From Albula goreensis (lineage: Eukaryota; Chordata; Actinopteri; Albuliformes; Albulidae): a stretch of DNA of 64,000 bases. Position 1 is the first letter of the stretch; each line of letters opens with the position of its first letter. The notes beneath the pieces are model-generated. The model was not told where the DNA came from. It made no database searches and was given only the letters and a program-made list of their open reading frames with translations. This document shows, in pieces, positions 26,827 to 38,885 of the stretch. Made by a program: the position numbers and the translations under genes. Location: contig CM040753.1 in assembly GCA_022829145.1 (NCBI GenBank), forward strand, positions 6,007,384 through 6,071,383, given 5' to 3'.

Positions 26827-28649
26827 GTTTTCTGGCATTGAAGAAAAAAGTTTAAATAAGAGAAATAAAAATGACAGATTGTGGGTGTAGAGCAGGCATA
26901 AGTGGGCTCTTTGTGTTTCACCTCCTCTCGGTGTGTGTGTTGGGGGCGAGAGGAGAGGGGGGTTGTGGGTAGGGGTGTTGCTCGTTGCTCATTTATACAA
27001 TGGCACATTCCATTAATGGCCCACCTGGAGCTCCTCCATTTTGATGGGTCACAGCTGGTTTCCGGGCCAGACCGCCGAGTCGTTCTGTGGCATTCCGGGC
27101 CTTGCGAGGCGGCAGGCCATGGAAACAGACTGAGTGATGTCACGGATGAGTCCCCCAAGCTCGGTGACAGCCGTACCTCACCCCCCAACCCCCACCCCCG
27201 AGCACCCGGCTTTATGGAACCTGACGAAACGCCGGTGTGGCATCCCTCCCAATCGCCAACACTGATCGTTCAGTTTTTTTTTTTTATGTCTTTTTTTTCT
27301 GCTCCATGACGTTCTGAGGCTAAAGCCGAGAAATCCCACTCAGGAGACAGCAAATCACGGGGAGGACGGGCGGGCGGACGAGCTGGCAGGTTTGGCGTCT
27401 ACCTCACTTTTAGCCTTGTCTGATTGGTTGATGTTATCATCCGGGGTCGGAGGGGACTTGATAAACTGGTTGGAGTTAGTTGGAGTGACACACTCATTGT
27501 GAGCTGAAAGAACGCTGGCTCTGTAGACTATAGTCACTGCAGCAGCTCTTTCGCGGATAATTACATCTGATTATTACAGATTGTATACATTATACACATC
27601 TCTCCTCCCACGCCCCCATGCTATATAAGGGCATATAGTTCTAGAATGTTCTATAACTTCAAGTCGATTGTGGTCGCCATGCCAATTCAACGACATTGTG
27701 GTTTTTCCCCAAGTGGGATGGTCGTTCTCAACATTGAAGGAATAGTAACTATTTCACACTACGGCCGTGTTCAAAGATTTTTCCTCTGTTACGCTTTGAA
27801 AAATGCTTGGTGATAGCGATTGAATGTTTCCTCCTATTTTAAGGGACAAAAAGCCCATATAGAACATATAATAAAAAAAATAAAACATTTAACTAGTGGT
27901 AATTATTTTGTGAAGCAGATGATGGATTGTGTTTGACTCATTAAGACTGAAGTCAAATGCGTGACTGCCTGGAACAACGCTGGATGAGTTTAGCGGCGGT
28001 GCTCTGCTAGCCGGGTTTTTTTTTTTTTTTTTTGCGAAAGCCGCAGTGATCTGCAGCTCCCAGCTCTACTCCTGGCTGTAGTTAATGCAGCCAGGATCGT
28101 AATTAAAGTGCCAACACGGCACTCTGTAGCTCAGAGGCCGCTCCTCTGCCTGTCAGATCCCCTCGTCAGCCAATCAGCCGTCCCGTTTGCACCTGATGGG
28201 AACGGATCACACGGCCCGTTACGCTGGCTCATTTTCCCGACGCGGAAAGCCCCAGACGCAAGCCCTAGACGCGGGTTTTGTCAGAGCTCAATTAAAACGA
28301 GAGAAAAGAAAAGAAAAGAAAAGACAGTATTTCAGGCACGGAGATCCGGCTCCTCCAGTGCTATTAGTATTCTGTGTCAAAACTCAGATATGTCTTGTAA
28401 AAACAGAGGGACCAGAAAGATAAAAAAAGAGTGAGGCTGTGTGGCTCTTCCACACGCAACATATTTACTGTTGTTTCTGTCTCTCTTGTCAGCTGGGTAA
28501 CACAGAGTCGCTGCCTCACTGTCAGACAGGCATAAACTACTGTCTGTGTCACCACTGACAGATACAAACACCAAGTTAGCATGCAAGACAAGGGCCCCTG
28601 TATTCCTTACAGACACGACGAAGGTGTCAGATATGACCACCACCCCCCC

Positions 28650-28710
28650 ACACACACACACACACGCACACACACACCCTCTCATTCTTGTAATATCAGA
28701 TTACTTTAGC

Positions 28711-28741
<31 letters not shown>

Positions 28742-28743
28742 GG
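28650..28743. repeat. (CA)n and (TTTTG)n microsatellites
   Basis: CA repeats lie at about 28650-28676. About six TTTTG units lie at 28713-28741. Confidence 0.9.
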
Positions 28744-28844
28744 GTCTTTTATCTTGCTGCTCTCTTCTCACTTTGTTTTTCTGTTTATATATATGTATTT
28801 AAAATTTGAATACTGTTGTACTGGGTGAACTTTTGTTTTGTGTT

Positions 28845-28880
28845 TTGTGTGTGTGTGTGTGTGTGTGTGTTTTTTTTTTG
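28845..28880. repeat. (TG)n followed by poly(T)
   Basis: About 13 TG repeats followed by nine T. Confidence 0.9.
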
Positions 28881-29354
28881 TTTTTCTCTGACAGTGCAGA
28901 CAGACTTTCACGAAGCGCTGCAATTAAAGATTAAATATGCCCAAAGCATCATTACAGTGCTGTGCAGCAGTTCTTACAAATATTTCATTATTCTGCAGAA
29001 GATGGTTATTAGAATGAAGGGTGAAGCCCGGGTTTCCGTTCTCTCTCATTAAATTATTGACAGCTAATTTACGTTGCTTGCGTGACCTCTTGCACCTCGG
29101 GGGTCCCCAGCCCTGCTCCCACTGAACCCGGATTGGGCTGCTCCAGTGGCGGGGGACCTACAAAGCTGCAAATGTCATTTCCAACTTTCTTTTTGCCATA
29201 GGCAATAGATCAAAAAGTGAAAAGTGAGGCACTGGATCGGTATTTTTATTATATTTTTATTTCTCCGTTCCTTCATTCCTTGTTTTTTTTTTTTTTTCTT
29301 TTTGTCAGAAACCGCAGGCTAGCTGAAGGGGCAGTGCTTGTGTTTTTTGTCTGA

Positions 29355-29358
<4 letters not shown>

Positions 29359-29401
<43 letters not shown>

Positions 29402-29411
29402 TGTGTGTGTG
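29359..29411. repeat. (TG)n microsatellite
   Basis: About 20 pure TG repeats, one GAG interruption near 29400, then more TG. Confidence 0.93.
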
Positions 29412-30689
29412 GATTTGAAGGGGGAGAAGCTTATGCCAAGGAATCTCCTGGTGTCTTCACAAGCGAGACAACCCACCCCGGAGTCTCACCCCTTGGCCGC
29501 CAACTGCCAAGCTTGATAAATTAAGGATTGTTTGCCGAAATGCCAGCGGGGGCGTAGCAGGAGTGAGTCACAGTAGGGCACGGAACGATGGGGGGAAAGG
29601 GAGGTAATTTGGACCACGTAGGGATCCATACATGTCCAACATAGAAAATTCGCATATGGCGGTCATTACTGGGAAAAAAAGAACATTGGTGTGCTTTGTA
29701 TCTTCACCTCAAATTATGGTACTGCAACATTTTTTTGTGTGTGTTTTTGTTCCATTTTAGTTTTGCAGGGGAATTTTTTATTCTGTTTTATATAAGGGCA
29801 ATATGTAGTACGGGCTGTAATCCTGATCATTGTGTCCAATAGAAAGTTCTTTGTTTCACTATTTTTTTCCTCTTTTATTTACCCTGCATTATGACACATG
29901 TTATCCCTCAAGGAATTAGTACAGTCATCAGCTGTTTGTCTTTTTGAGTCTGAGGTATTTTATCACCTTTTTTAATGACAGTTTAATATACCTTTAATAT
30001 ACCAGCTACGGATGTAGCAGACCACATGGAAACGCTTCCTTTATTGCTTCTCATATCTGATATTTTGACAAAGAGAGTGAACTTGGTATATCGATAAAAA
30101 TGTATATGGGAAGACAATACATATTATGTTACATATGTATTGCTATGTGTCAGGTTTCATCTCTCATATTCCGTTGACAAAGAATGTAAACACTGAAGGT
30201 ATTGCAGTTCCCTCACTTGTGGATTTCATGTTATGAGACAATGCATTGACAGACGATGGGTATTTAGTGATCAACATGGTTCTGTCTCACCCTTGGCTCA
30301 TTTCCCTCTGAGCGGCACATCCTGCATAAAGGGTGCTTTCAGTGCCCTGAAACACGGCTGAAGCCTAGCAGTGATCCAGATCCCATCAGACTCATTCGTT
30401 CTCCACGTTGGCACCGCAATAACCAGGCCGTGCCTCACCGTGCACCCAGGGCTCAGCGCTCTCGCTCACCGCAGACTGTAGCCAAGCACTGAAAATGGGG
30501 GAGTAAATCTCTGATAAAACAGGCTCACGCCATTTCACCCTCAACTCCATGCACAGTTTCCATGAGAGAGACGACAAATAAACTGTATTTATTTATTTGA
30601 GGTAGAACAGGAAAGGATGGTGAGAATGCAAGGGAGAGGAGAAACCCAATGTAGGCTTTCAATGGGGCTCATAATCAAATACCAAAAGT

Positions 30690-30790
30690 AAGAAAATATT
30701 ATATTAATAAATAATTAAATATTATTAAATAATATTAAAATAATATATATTATTGTTATTATTATTAGTACTTATTTTTATATCTTATAT
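30690..30790. repeat. AT-rich ATTATT/AATAAT stretch
   Basis: Repeats of TATTAATAAATAATTAAATA type and (TTA)n; low complexity only. Confidence 0.7.
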
Positions 30791-30944
30791 CCAGTTTGTT
30801 GCTTCTTGTACTCAGGGTGTCATAGAAAATATATTTAAAAATTGATAAAATCAGCAAGGCATGATGGGAGGAAGTGCAGAGGGCGTGGTGCGGGCGTCGG
30901 TAGTGCTTAATGCGCGGCGTCTGCAGGGGAGAGGGGCCGGTGCG

Positions 30945-31050
30945 GCCCTGCCAGGCGATGAACTCAGATTGATGTTAATGGTCTGTCTGTTCAACCGTCA
31001 ATTTTAAGCTCCACCTGCTAACATTAAATACAGAGGCAGCCAGAGGTAAA
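30945..31050. promoter_or_regulatory. Candidate conserved non-coding block (unverified)
   Basis: A non-repetitive stretch about 540 bp upstream of the first exon with GATTGATGTTAATGG, CCGTCAATTTTAAGC and CCACCTGCTAACATTAAATA. It contains a CACCTG E-box next to homeodomain-like cores. This is inference only. Confidence 0.28.
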
Positions 31051-31224
31051 TGTCAAAACGCTCCACCTCATCGGGCGCCAGTCTCTCACCCGCCATTAGG
31101 ATTCTAAACCGCGTCTCTGCGTCACCTGATAAGACGTTCCGGAATTATGTTCGCGGTGCCAAGCAAACACGGAAGCCGCGCTTTGTTTCACCCTCATCTT
31201 TATTCATCAAATCTAAATAAAAAA

Positions 31225-31270
31225 GAGAGGGAGCGAGAGAGGGAGCGAGAGAGAGAAGAGAGAGAGAGGG
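31225..31270. repeat. (GA)n purine tract
   Basis: Repeats of GAGAGGGAGC and GAGA about 315 bp upstream of the zinc-finger exon. Confidence 0.85.
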
Positions 31271-31534
31271 ACCGATGGAGCCGTCTCATGTGCTTGTTCA
31301 GGGGGTGTTTAAAAAAAAAACTTCACCCTTTAAACCCCTCCTATTTGAAGGTTTGCATCTTATGGAATATGTGATTTCGTGATTTTTTTGAGAGTAAAAA
31401 AAAAAAAAGAAAAGCATGCACAAGTGACTGAAAGGTTGTGTAAAACAACCGAACGTGTGGACCCCTGCCTCAGTTGATCTGTCTCATCACAGTAACCCTT
31501 AAATCCATGTCCTCGACCCTCATGCCTTCTTTAA

Positions 31535-31744
<210 letters not shown>

Positions 31745-32018
31745 TAATCCCCTCACCTCGGTGTCGTCGAGTCGCCGGCTGTGACGGGTCTGAGCTCTGT
31801 CCGACACAGGTTCATCGATATGCGTGGGTTGTTCGGTTTAGCTCTGACACCAAAGGGGCCACGGTGTCTATGGACCTGACTGTATAATATTTGGCCCCTG
31901 TGGTGTAGTACCTAAAATGACTTGGTGTATGACTTTTAGCGTTTAACTCTTCTCGAGGCAAAGCAAAAGTTTCAAGATGTAATGAAAACTCATGAAGGAC
32001 TACCGCCAAAATGAGGTG

Positions 32019-32046
32019 GGTTTTTTTTTTTTTTTTTTTTTTTTTA
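32019..32046. repeat. Poly(T) tract
   Basis: A run of about 27 T about 300 bp downstream of the zinc-finger exon. Confidence 0.9.
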
Positions 32047-32107
32047 TCCAGGGCTGCAAAACACCTTTGCTAATTTGCCCCTTCCTTTCCAAAGACAGAC
32101 TAAGACA

Positions 32108-32149
32108 TATTTTTCATCCACATCATTGTTTTATGCTTATTTAAGTGGC
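32108..32149 (+). repeat. Perfect 42-bp dispersed duplicate, copy 1
   Basis: This 42-bp sequence (starts TATTTTTCATCCACATCATT, ends TATTTAAGTGGC) is identical to 43254-43295. The first differences lie immediately outside on both sides. It is not simple sequence and shares nothing with family A or the SINE-like remnants. It could be a duplicated regulatory module, a fragment of a dispersed repeat, or a gene-conversion tract. Confidence 0.95.
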
Positions 32150-32242
32150 TTCTTCTTGTGATTTCTGGAAGGGAGTTTCACCAAAAAACACTGAAATTCA
32201 ACCTAAATTCAGCCATACAATTTTCATGACATGACAAACCTC

Positions 32243-32472
32243 TGGATTCGATTAGATTAGTCTCTTTAATTAAGGGCTTATGCTATTTAATCAAGACTTT
32301 ACATTAAAACATATGTTTCTTTGAGTATTTTGTATTTCATTAGAGACTAGTGAAGCTGTCCTTTGGAATGTGCTATTTTATTCAAAAATAGAATTGCATA
32401 TGTCCTTAAAAAGACCAAAGTACATTTTGATTGAATAGCAAATTCCCTTAAAGAGACCAAGTGTGTTCGATT
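32243..32472 (+). mobile_element. Inverted-repeat element, family A copy 5
   Basis: The left end is GGATTCGATTAGATTAGTCT, then TTAAGGGCTTATGC and TTTAATCAAGACTTTACATT. The core is TCATTAGAGACTAG with GTCCTTTGGAATGTGCT. The right end is ACATTTTGATTGAATAGCAA, CCCTTAAAGAGACCAAGTGT and GTTCGATTGTAAATC. It lies about 90 bp after copy 1 of the 42-bp duplicate. Confidence 0.8.
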
Positions 32473-34396
32473 GTAAATCGATTTGTTCGATTTCTTATAC
32501 AACGATGTAACAGGGTAACCCCTTGATTCCCTGTAAAATCTCGTAGTGTCCGGACTAGAATATAGGAGGCCTTACAGATCCTGTTAAATTAAGCAAGACT
32601 TCCTATTCCAGTGGAAAAAAAAAAAAATCTGAACAGGTCATCGCACGACTAGCCAATCACAGCGGAGTCGAGGCTATCAATGCAGAGCAGGGTCCTGCGA
32701 AGCTGCTGGCCAGAGAGGACATGAAAATTCTGCTGCACACAGGGCTTTTTTTAAACAAATTGCCCCCCAAATCAGAAATAAATGAACGTAATCAGCAAAT
32801 AAAGATGTGCAAACTGTTGATGGCGGGCCTGGTAGTGTTTTCCTCGTCTCGTAGCCACAACAGAAGGAGTGAGGCCGCTCCTCTGAGATTACTTCTCCTG
32901 TTCCAGGGTCATCAAGGTTAATTGCCGGCGTAATAAAATCTGTGAAGTTGTCAGCGCCTTCTACACTCCTGCTCAAAGTGGGTTTAAGGTTCAGATTCAG
33001 AACATTTGAAATCGGCACCGGCACATGTTTGAGTCTCACCATGTGCCGTCGCTCAGGAGTTTCTTTTCTTTTCTTTTTTTTTTTTTTGCGTTGTGACAAA
33101 AACACCGCAGCCCAAAGGAATGCGCTGATAGATAAGCTGTCAGACCGCCGGCACGTGTCATATTGAGCATTGTTATTGTTTGTTATGACATCACCATTCA
33201 TTAAGGAATTACAAATCATTATGATGCTTGCACTTCCTGTCTGGCCAGACGTAAGACTGCTTTAATATTAAGTGCATGTGCGAAAGACAATCACAAGCAC
33301 ATTCATTTTCTTCCATTCAAATGAAGCCATTAGTCTCATCAGCAGCGATGGTCTATCCACATGGTTCACATGGCAACCGGCCTTTGACTTTTTTCACACT
33401 GCCGATTCCATACCAATCACATACTGCCTACGCCATCAAAGGAGTGGTTCATGAAGCTGCAGGTGCCAGGAAAGGTCACTAGGGGGCGACGGCACTGACT
33501 TGCTCCTTATTTATTCCCTGGTGAGGCTGAGTTAATTACTGCTTCGCCAGTGTGGACCTCCACACTGGCCGGTGACGCCGCGGTCCAAACTCGACCCCCT
33601 CAGGTCTCAAGGCACATAGTGTCACAATTAGCACAAGCAGCAACTAAACAATTTGTTTCGTAATCATATGATTTAATATCCTTTTAATAATTAATATGAA
33701 AGTGAATGTACACACCCCATCCCTCCAACATTCGACAGACATTTGCAGACATCGTTAAATATCATATAAGGTAAATAAAGCAAACATTCCCAGCAATGTT
33801 TAAACTGTTACCTTTAGCTTGATTGTATAAATATTACATGTTCCACTTCTTCCTATTATTTTTAATCATCATATTGTTATTGTGTCTATGCTCTGTTTAT
33901 ACTGCATTTATTGTATACACAGCATTTGGTACTTTGCCTGTAAATTGTTATTTCAACTTTAGTTTTATTCAGCAATTTTGTGATGAGCATTTAATCTTAT
34001 TTTCAGTTCAGCCACATTCCTGGTTTTTATTAGAGCTTTGTTTTGACTGAGTGATTATTTATGAATGTGCTTTATTGCCTCAGTGAAATATTTACTCTAC
34101 AGTTTATAGCAGAATCTGTTTCTGCCTTAGATGTGTCACACAGCTACTGGCTGATAATTGTTATCAGTGAGAGGTTCTCGTCTCCTCTTAGTGGCGATAG
34201 TGCTCATGTAGTGGGTGGTGCAGGCGGTAAACGGCGATAGCTCTCGTGTCGTGTGGCCTCGGGGACAGATAACTGTGGAGGGAGGGGACACTGGAGGGGG
34301 CTCATGCTTGGCCTGCACTGCCCCTAGTGAAAGTGCAGGGGGGGCAGCTGTGACTCCACACCCACTACGGGCATCTCCAGATTGCTGAGAAACAAT

Positions 34397-34740
34397 GGGC
34401 GAGATTCAATCCAACACACATAGGTCGGGATTCAGTCAACGTTTGTTGAGACAGAAGGCCGGTATTTAATCAACAATTGTCCTTTGACAATAATAGGGAA
34501 AGTTTTTGTTCTTTTTGCACAAACACAGTTCAGCTAAACATTCCACAAACACCTGAATTACTTTTTCAAACTGTATTTGGTAGATAGGGAAAACTTTGTT
34601 AAGAAGCTATTCAGTATATTCTGCGTTGTAAAAATGATCAAGATTTAACATCCTATTGATTCAGGGATCTGAATTAAATCATTACCTAGGGTGAGTTAAA
34701 TAAATAAATGAAAACTATTGCAATGAGATCTGAATCACCA
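34397..34740. mobile_element. Possible degraded inverted-repeat element(s)
   Basis: It starts with GAGATTCAATCCAACACAC, a family A-type end. After about 20 bp comes GGGATTCAGTCAACGTTTG and GGTATTTAATCAACAATTG. The far side has GATTCAGGGATCTGAATTAA. These look like termini of one or two related elements, but a full inverted-repeat pair could not be aligned. Confidence 0.4.
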
Positions 34741-34849
34741 TGGAGATGTGTGTTATTAATATATTTACTCTAAAGGGTAATCGCTCCAGAAGGTTCCGGC
34801 GCTCTGTCTTAATATCAGGGGCTTAATTTACACAGTCGCGGAGGATCTC

Positions 34850-35060
34850 AGGAGCCTCGCCCTTTAGGCATCGACTTCTTCCTCCTGCATGTTTGCCATG
34901 CGCGCCGTAACTTTCGTTCTGCGCGCTCAGAGGAGCGGTGACGTCATCGCGCCCGCGTTCCGGAAGCCTCCCGCCCACTGGCGGCGGTCCTCCGCGCCGC
35001 CGCGGGCTCGCCATTGCGGCGTTTAGCCGCTGGAAGCGGCGGGCGGAGCGGCTACGCCAT
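34850..35060. promoter_or_regulatory. CpG-rich island with CRE and ETS-like sites
   Basis: This is the densest CpG cluster of the middle intron. It contains a complete palindromic CRE, TGACGTCA (34939-34946), and CCGGAAG (34960-34966), followed by GCGGCGG/CCGCCGCGG-type sequence. Such pairs are typical of CpG-island promoters. On the minus strand an ATG at about 35012-35014 opens a 63-codon frame (MASPRRRGGPPPV...) that runs back through the island, but no family is recognisable and I do not call it a gene. It could be an alternative or antisense promoter, or a CpG-rich enhancer. Confidence 0.45.
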
Positions 35061-35334
35061 GCGGTGTCTGACGCACGGCTTTAACGAGAGATCTGTTTTC
35101 AATTAGCCCGTGATTTACCAGCCACGGCGTCAAAACAAGCTAATTTTTGCCGCCCGAATATAATCAGCCGCTGAAATAATGCACCCAGATGGGCCATTCT
35201 GCCAGCTAGTGTAGGGATGCTATCACATCAGTCTTATTGCCTGACTAACGCAGATGCTTCCTGGCCGTCTGAGGGGGATTCGGAGAGGCAGGCTGGGTAG
35301 AGACTATGGCAAAGCAAGCTATCTCCTGGGGACT

Positions 35335-35425
35335 GACAAGGGGCTGGGAGGGGAGGAAGTGGGGGGTGGGCGTAGGGGTAGGCGCAGGGGGCGGGGTGGG
35401 GGAAGGTTTGGGTGGTACAGGTTGG
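35335..35425 (+). repeat. G-rich tract, potential G-quadruplex
   Basis: Many runs of three to six G (GGGGAGG, GGGGGGTGGG, GGGGGCGGGG, GGGGG) within 90 bp. No coding content. Confidence 0.75.
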
Positions 35426-35909
35426 TAGGAACGATCCAATCACATCAGGGCTCATGGGAATCGTAGAATGCAGGTGACAGAGACCTTCCTCTTCCTCTTA
35501 GTTTTTCCTGTCAGCTCCTGTTAATGGTGTTTGAGGTTATCAGGCATGATGTAGCGGTGAAGAAACACCGCCATGTGGTTGAGGTGATCAAAACTCCCCA
35601 TCAAAAAAGGCCGCCTTTAGGGAGAGGAGGTCCGCAGGTGTCACCATGTTCAGGGGTAAGGCAATATTTTTATTCAGGGGCAGGCCAGTTTCTTTGATTC
35701 ATGGGTAAGCTAGTGCTTTCTTGTAAAAGAGATGTTAATCTCAGTGTGATTTTATTAAATAAAGGTTAAATACAATAGAACTGTGATTCTGCTCCTATTC
35801 TACCTGTGGAAAGGCAGTTATAACAATCATGCTTGTGTTCCTTATCACCTAAGTGGCTAACACGCCCAAGGGCAGCATTGCATTCCACGTGGGGAGAGCA
35901 CAACATACA

Positions 35910-35952
35910 GCTCCCAGCCACTTACATTTAGAAGCTTAGCAGGTGCTCCTGT

Positions 35953-35955
<3 letters not shown>
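35910..35955. mobile_element. Short fish-repeat fragment
   Basis: ACTTACATTTAGAAGCTTAG and CAGGTGCTCCTGTCCA resemble the widespread fish repeat 'acatttagcagacgctcttatcca'. It is followed directly by a (CA)n tract and the SINE-like remnant at about 36020-36125, so these may be parts of one decayed insertion. Confidence 0.5.

Positions 35956-35985
<30 letters not shown>
35956..35985. repeat. (CA)n microsatellite
   Basis: About 14 CA repeats. Confidence 0.93.
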
Positions 35986-35986
<1 letters not shown>

Positions 35987-36019
35987 TCGTACATCTGCAT
36001 ATATTGGTGAAGTAAACAC

Positions 36020-36125
36020 AGAAGAATTACCTTGCTGAAGCATACCACAGTAGTGCTCTGGGTCGGAGTTCTACCTTCAACCTCTGAGAAGATTCCTACC
36101 CATTATACTACACTGCCACCCTGAA
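36020..36125 (-). mobile_element. tRNA-derived SINE-like remnant (minus strand)
   Basis: Read on the minus strand it gives GGGTGGCAGTGTAGTATAAT then GGGTAGGA (a tRNA-like head with box A), AGGTTGAAGGTAGAACTCCG (decayed box B region), and a tail with GCTTCAGCAAGGTAATTC, matching the common fish SINE tail. It is diverged and inactive. Confidence 0.7.
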
Positions 36126-37414
36126 CCTGTTCACGCTGTCCTTTCCCCTCGCCACTGGACCTGACGCCACCATCCCCCGCCCTCCTCTGCTGGATGGGGC
36201 TCGGAGACAGGCGCGGTGTTCTCTGCAGAGGCAGATTTATCCTCCCGTCAGTGTCAGACGAGCGCATCACTCCACAAACCGTACATCACCGGTCACAGCC
36301 TCTCCTCCCTTCCCCTCTCCTCTCTCCTCTCTCTCACTCTCTCACTCCCTCTCTCCCACCGGACTGCTGCCCGCTCTCCTCCTTTTGAGGGTTTATTGAC
36401 ATTTGTCTTCAAACCAGCCCAGCCAACCCCCCACCCATGGTCCTTAATATACAAAGCATGTTTTTTCATTTGGGTGTTAATTTTCCACAGACTGATTTGA
36501 CGGGCGCGTCCCCCTGGAGGCGGCATCGATTGGGGCGGGCTGAGAGAGTGTGCCTTTAGGACAGTAGCCTTGGTCGTGGAGAGGGCACACGCTCACACTC
36601 CCCCGAGTCCCCTCTCCCTCAAGGGCGGATGGAAATGAAAGCCGGAGGGGCACTCTGGCTCTGTGGGATGAAGCTGATTGGTTTTTGTTTTTTTTTTTTC
36701 GGCCAGGTAGCACGCTGCTGCCCCGTGTGCTGACCGGGAATGTCTGCAACACCCTGCCGTTCCCTGCCCCCACACCCCGCGCACCCCCCACACCCGAAAA
36801 AACAAAACAAACTCTCTGGGACTGATTAAAGCTGCAGTGCACTTTTTTCAGAACAGCCTGGTTCTTCCATGGGCCAGTTATTCCCCTTAGGGGCCTTAGC
36901 TGATGATGAGGATGACAGTATCAAGCGTATTTCAGCAGTAGTGTACATGTGATCAACGATCAAGTATTCAGTAAAGAAAGAAGTGTGTCTACATGTAAGT
37001 ATTTTATCGTGCTCCTTGCTGTGAATTCCTATCTTTGAGTACAGTATCAAGTGAGAACGAAGTTTAATTATAAATATATAAGACAGACAGCCTTTTGATC
37101 TAAGCAAAGGTCTTTGTTGCACATCTTACGTATGTATGATTCATTTTACTGTGTGAGATTCCCTTTGTCTTTTGCTATTTCATAGTTCAAACAAGATTGA
37201 TGTCTTTTTTTATTTATTATAAGGGGATTGAATGCTCACGTTTTCCAAGGAAATGTTCATAAATCTTTCAGAATTTCACAGAATACATTGTGTGAATGTG
37301 TGTGTGTGTGTTTGTGTGTGCACATGTGTGTGTGTGTATGTGTGAGACAGTGAAGAGTATTGTTCACTTTTTCTCTCACATTAGCCATGGTAGCTACAGG
37401 TCATGTGCTCACCT

Positions 37415-37487
37415 GAGCTGCTGGTGATTGGCTGGTGTAGCTGCTGGTGATTGGTTAGTTTATCTGCTGTTGATTGGTCGGTTGTCT
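37415..37487 (+). repeat. Three tandem copies of a 24-25 bp unit with inverted CCAAT
   Basis: The unit is about (A)GCTGCTGGTGATTGGYTRGTT. Three imperfect copies follow each other, each holding ATTGG, the complement of CCAAT. Confidence 0.75.
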
Positions 37488-37629
37488 TATAGCAGGTGAA
37501 TCCCACGGCCAGGCCATCTGAGGTAGCACTGTCTGCTTCCTCAGCTCAATAAGGCACATGCTGGTCAGAGAATACACATCCCGCCCTGGGTCCAGCCACC
37601 AGACTTTCTCTCACCATTGACTGTGCTGT

Positions 37630-37913
37630 CCATGGAGGGAGAGGAGGGGAGGGGAGGGGGGAAACGAGAGAAGAAGAGGAAGCACACAGGAGAATGGAGT
37701 GGGGAGAAGGTCGAAGAGAGTGGAGAGGAAGGGAGAAACAAGAGAAGGGCAAGGAGGGGATGAGAAATGCGAGAACAGGGAGAAGAGGGCAGTTGAAAGA
37801 AGTGGGAAGGAAGAAGTGAGTGAAGAAGGGAGGGGAAGAGAGAAGTGGGAGGATAGACAGCACTTGAGAGAGAGGAAAGTGCAGCTTTGGGGCAGAGGAG
37901 GAATGGAGTGCAG

Positions 37914-37945
<32 letters not shown>

Positions 37946-37990
37946 TGAAGAACAAGGGATGAGAGGAGAGGACAGGAGAAAGGAAGCAGT
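37630..37990. repeat. Long polypurine tract (+ strand) with an internal (GA)n
   Basis: About 360 bp of predominantly A/G on the + strand (GGAGAGGAGGGG, GAAGAAGTGAG and so on), with pure GA at 37920-37944. Strand asymmetry is extreme, and the region may form triplex DNA. Open frames on both strands (Arg/Glu/Gly on +, Ser/Leu/Pro on -) are compositional artefacts. Confidence 0.9.
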
Positions 37991-38220
37991 AGGAGCGAAG
38001 AAGTGACTTGTTCTTTCCCAGGGTGGATGTGACAGGCATCAGAAGTGAAGCAGCCTGCCGGGGCTGTGGGACAGGAGAGGCGGAGAGGACAGACTGAAAG
38101 CGCGGATCAGGAATACGAATGAAAAACCAACAGGGTCCGTCTGTGGGAGCAAAAGCATGTGTGTCTCAGTGGCATCACCCTACAGTATGGTTCACTGCAT
38201 TTTAGGGCTAAAGACTAAGA

Positions 38221-38395
38221 GCCAGATTCACTAAGGCATTCAGTATGTGCAAAAATGTTTTGCTGGCACAAAAAGTCTAAGGGAGCCTGAGATTGGTTGA
38301 GGTAGTTTCTTTGCTCCAACCACAAATCATGTCACTGAAATTGCATGGGCAAAACATTTTTAACATGCCGTAAAGGCTTTGTTGATTTGACTTGT
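38221..38395. mobile_element. Second small inverted-repeat element (family B, MITE-like)
   Basis: The left arm, GATTCACTAAGGCATTCAGT then GTGCAAAAATGTTTTGC, pairs with the right arm, GGCAAAACATTTTTAACATG then CCGTAAAGGC and TTGATTTGAC. The arms are about 40 bp and imperfect. The element is about 175 bp, has no coding capacity, and lies only about 120 bp from family A copy 6. Confidence 0.65.
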
Positions 38396-38517
38396 TTAAC
38401 TATTTCAGGTACATCATTTGGGATTCCGATATTGCATAACATTTGGAGGATGATTAAAATGATTTGGAGCGATCAGCCAGCTGCGAAAAGGCAAAATAAA
38501 ACGCGAGGACAAAATGG

Positions 38518-38746
38518 GATAAATTCAATCAAATGCAACCTCTATATGTCACATGCAATTAAATTAAAACAAACTTTACTGGAACACGGTAATCTCATTT
38601 AGAACTGGAAAAAACCACACATTCTGAAGTACTTGTGTGCTTGACTCTGATACAATATAATGTACTCAGAGAACATGATGTTGTGATGTAAAGTCTGTTT
38701 CCTCCTAAAGAGACTAGGTGTGTTTGATTGGATCTAGCCCTAGGTT
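38518..38746 (-). mobile_element. Inverted-repeat element, family A copy 6 (minus orientation)
   Basis: The left end is AAATTCAATCAAATGCAACC then ATGCAATTAAATTAAAAC and AAACTTTACTGG. The right end is GTTGTGATGTAAAGTCTG, CCTAAAGAGACTAGGTGTGT and TTGATTGGATCTAGCCCTA. The asymmetric GTTGTGATGTAAAGTC motif is the complement of the left-side motif of other copies, so this copy is reversed. Confidence 0.75.
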
Positions 38747-38885
38747 GTAACAGTAGTCATTAAAAAATATTTATGCAGTGTTCACCTTCGAACCTGAACT
38801 CAGCGCTGGCTTGGGCAAGCCACTAAACATTTTGCCACTAAGACAGTTAATCATCTGTTTTATATTATGCTGATAACGCTCGCAG

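Noticed and set aside
32677-33219. 180-codon minus-strand open frame
   Set aside because: No family recognised; a Lys/Arg run in it comes from the complement of a poly(T) tract. Splice sites and conserved motifs are absent.
34823-35014. 63-codon minus-strand frame starting in the CpG island
   Set aside because: Arg/Pro/Gly-rich as expected from CpG DNA and without homology I can recognise; the island is reported as a possible promoter instead.
37611-38039. 142-codon Ser/Leu/Pro-rich minus-strand frame
   Set aside because: Reads the complement of the polypurine tract.
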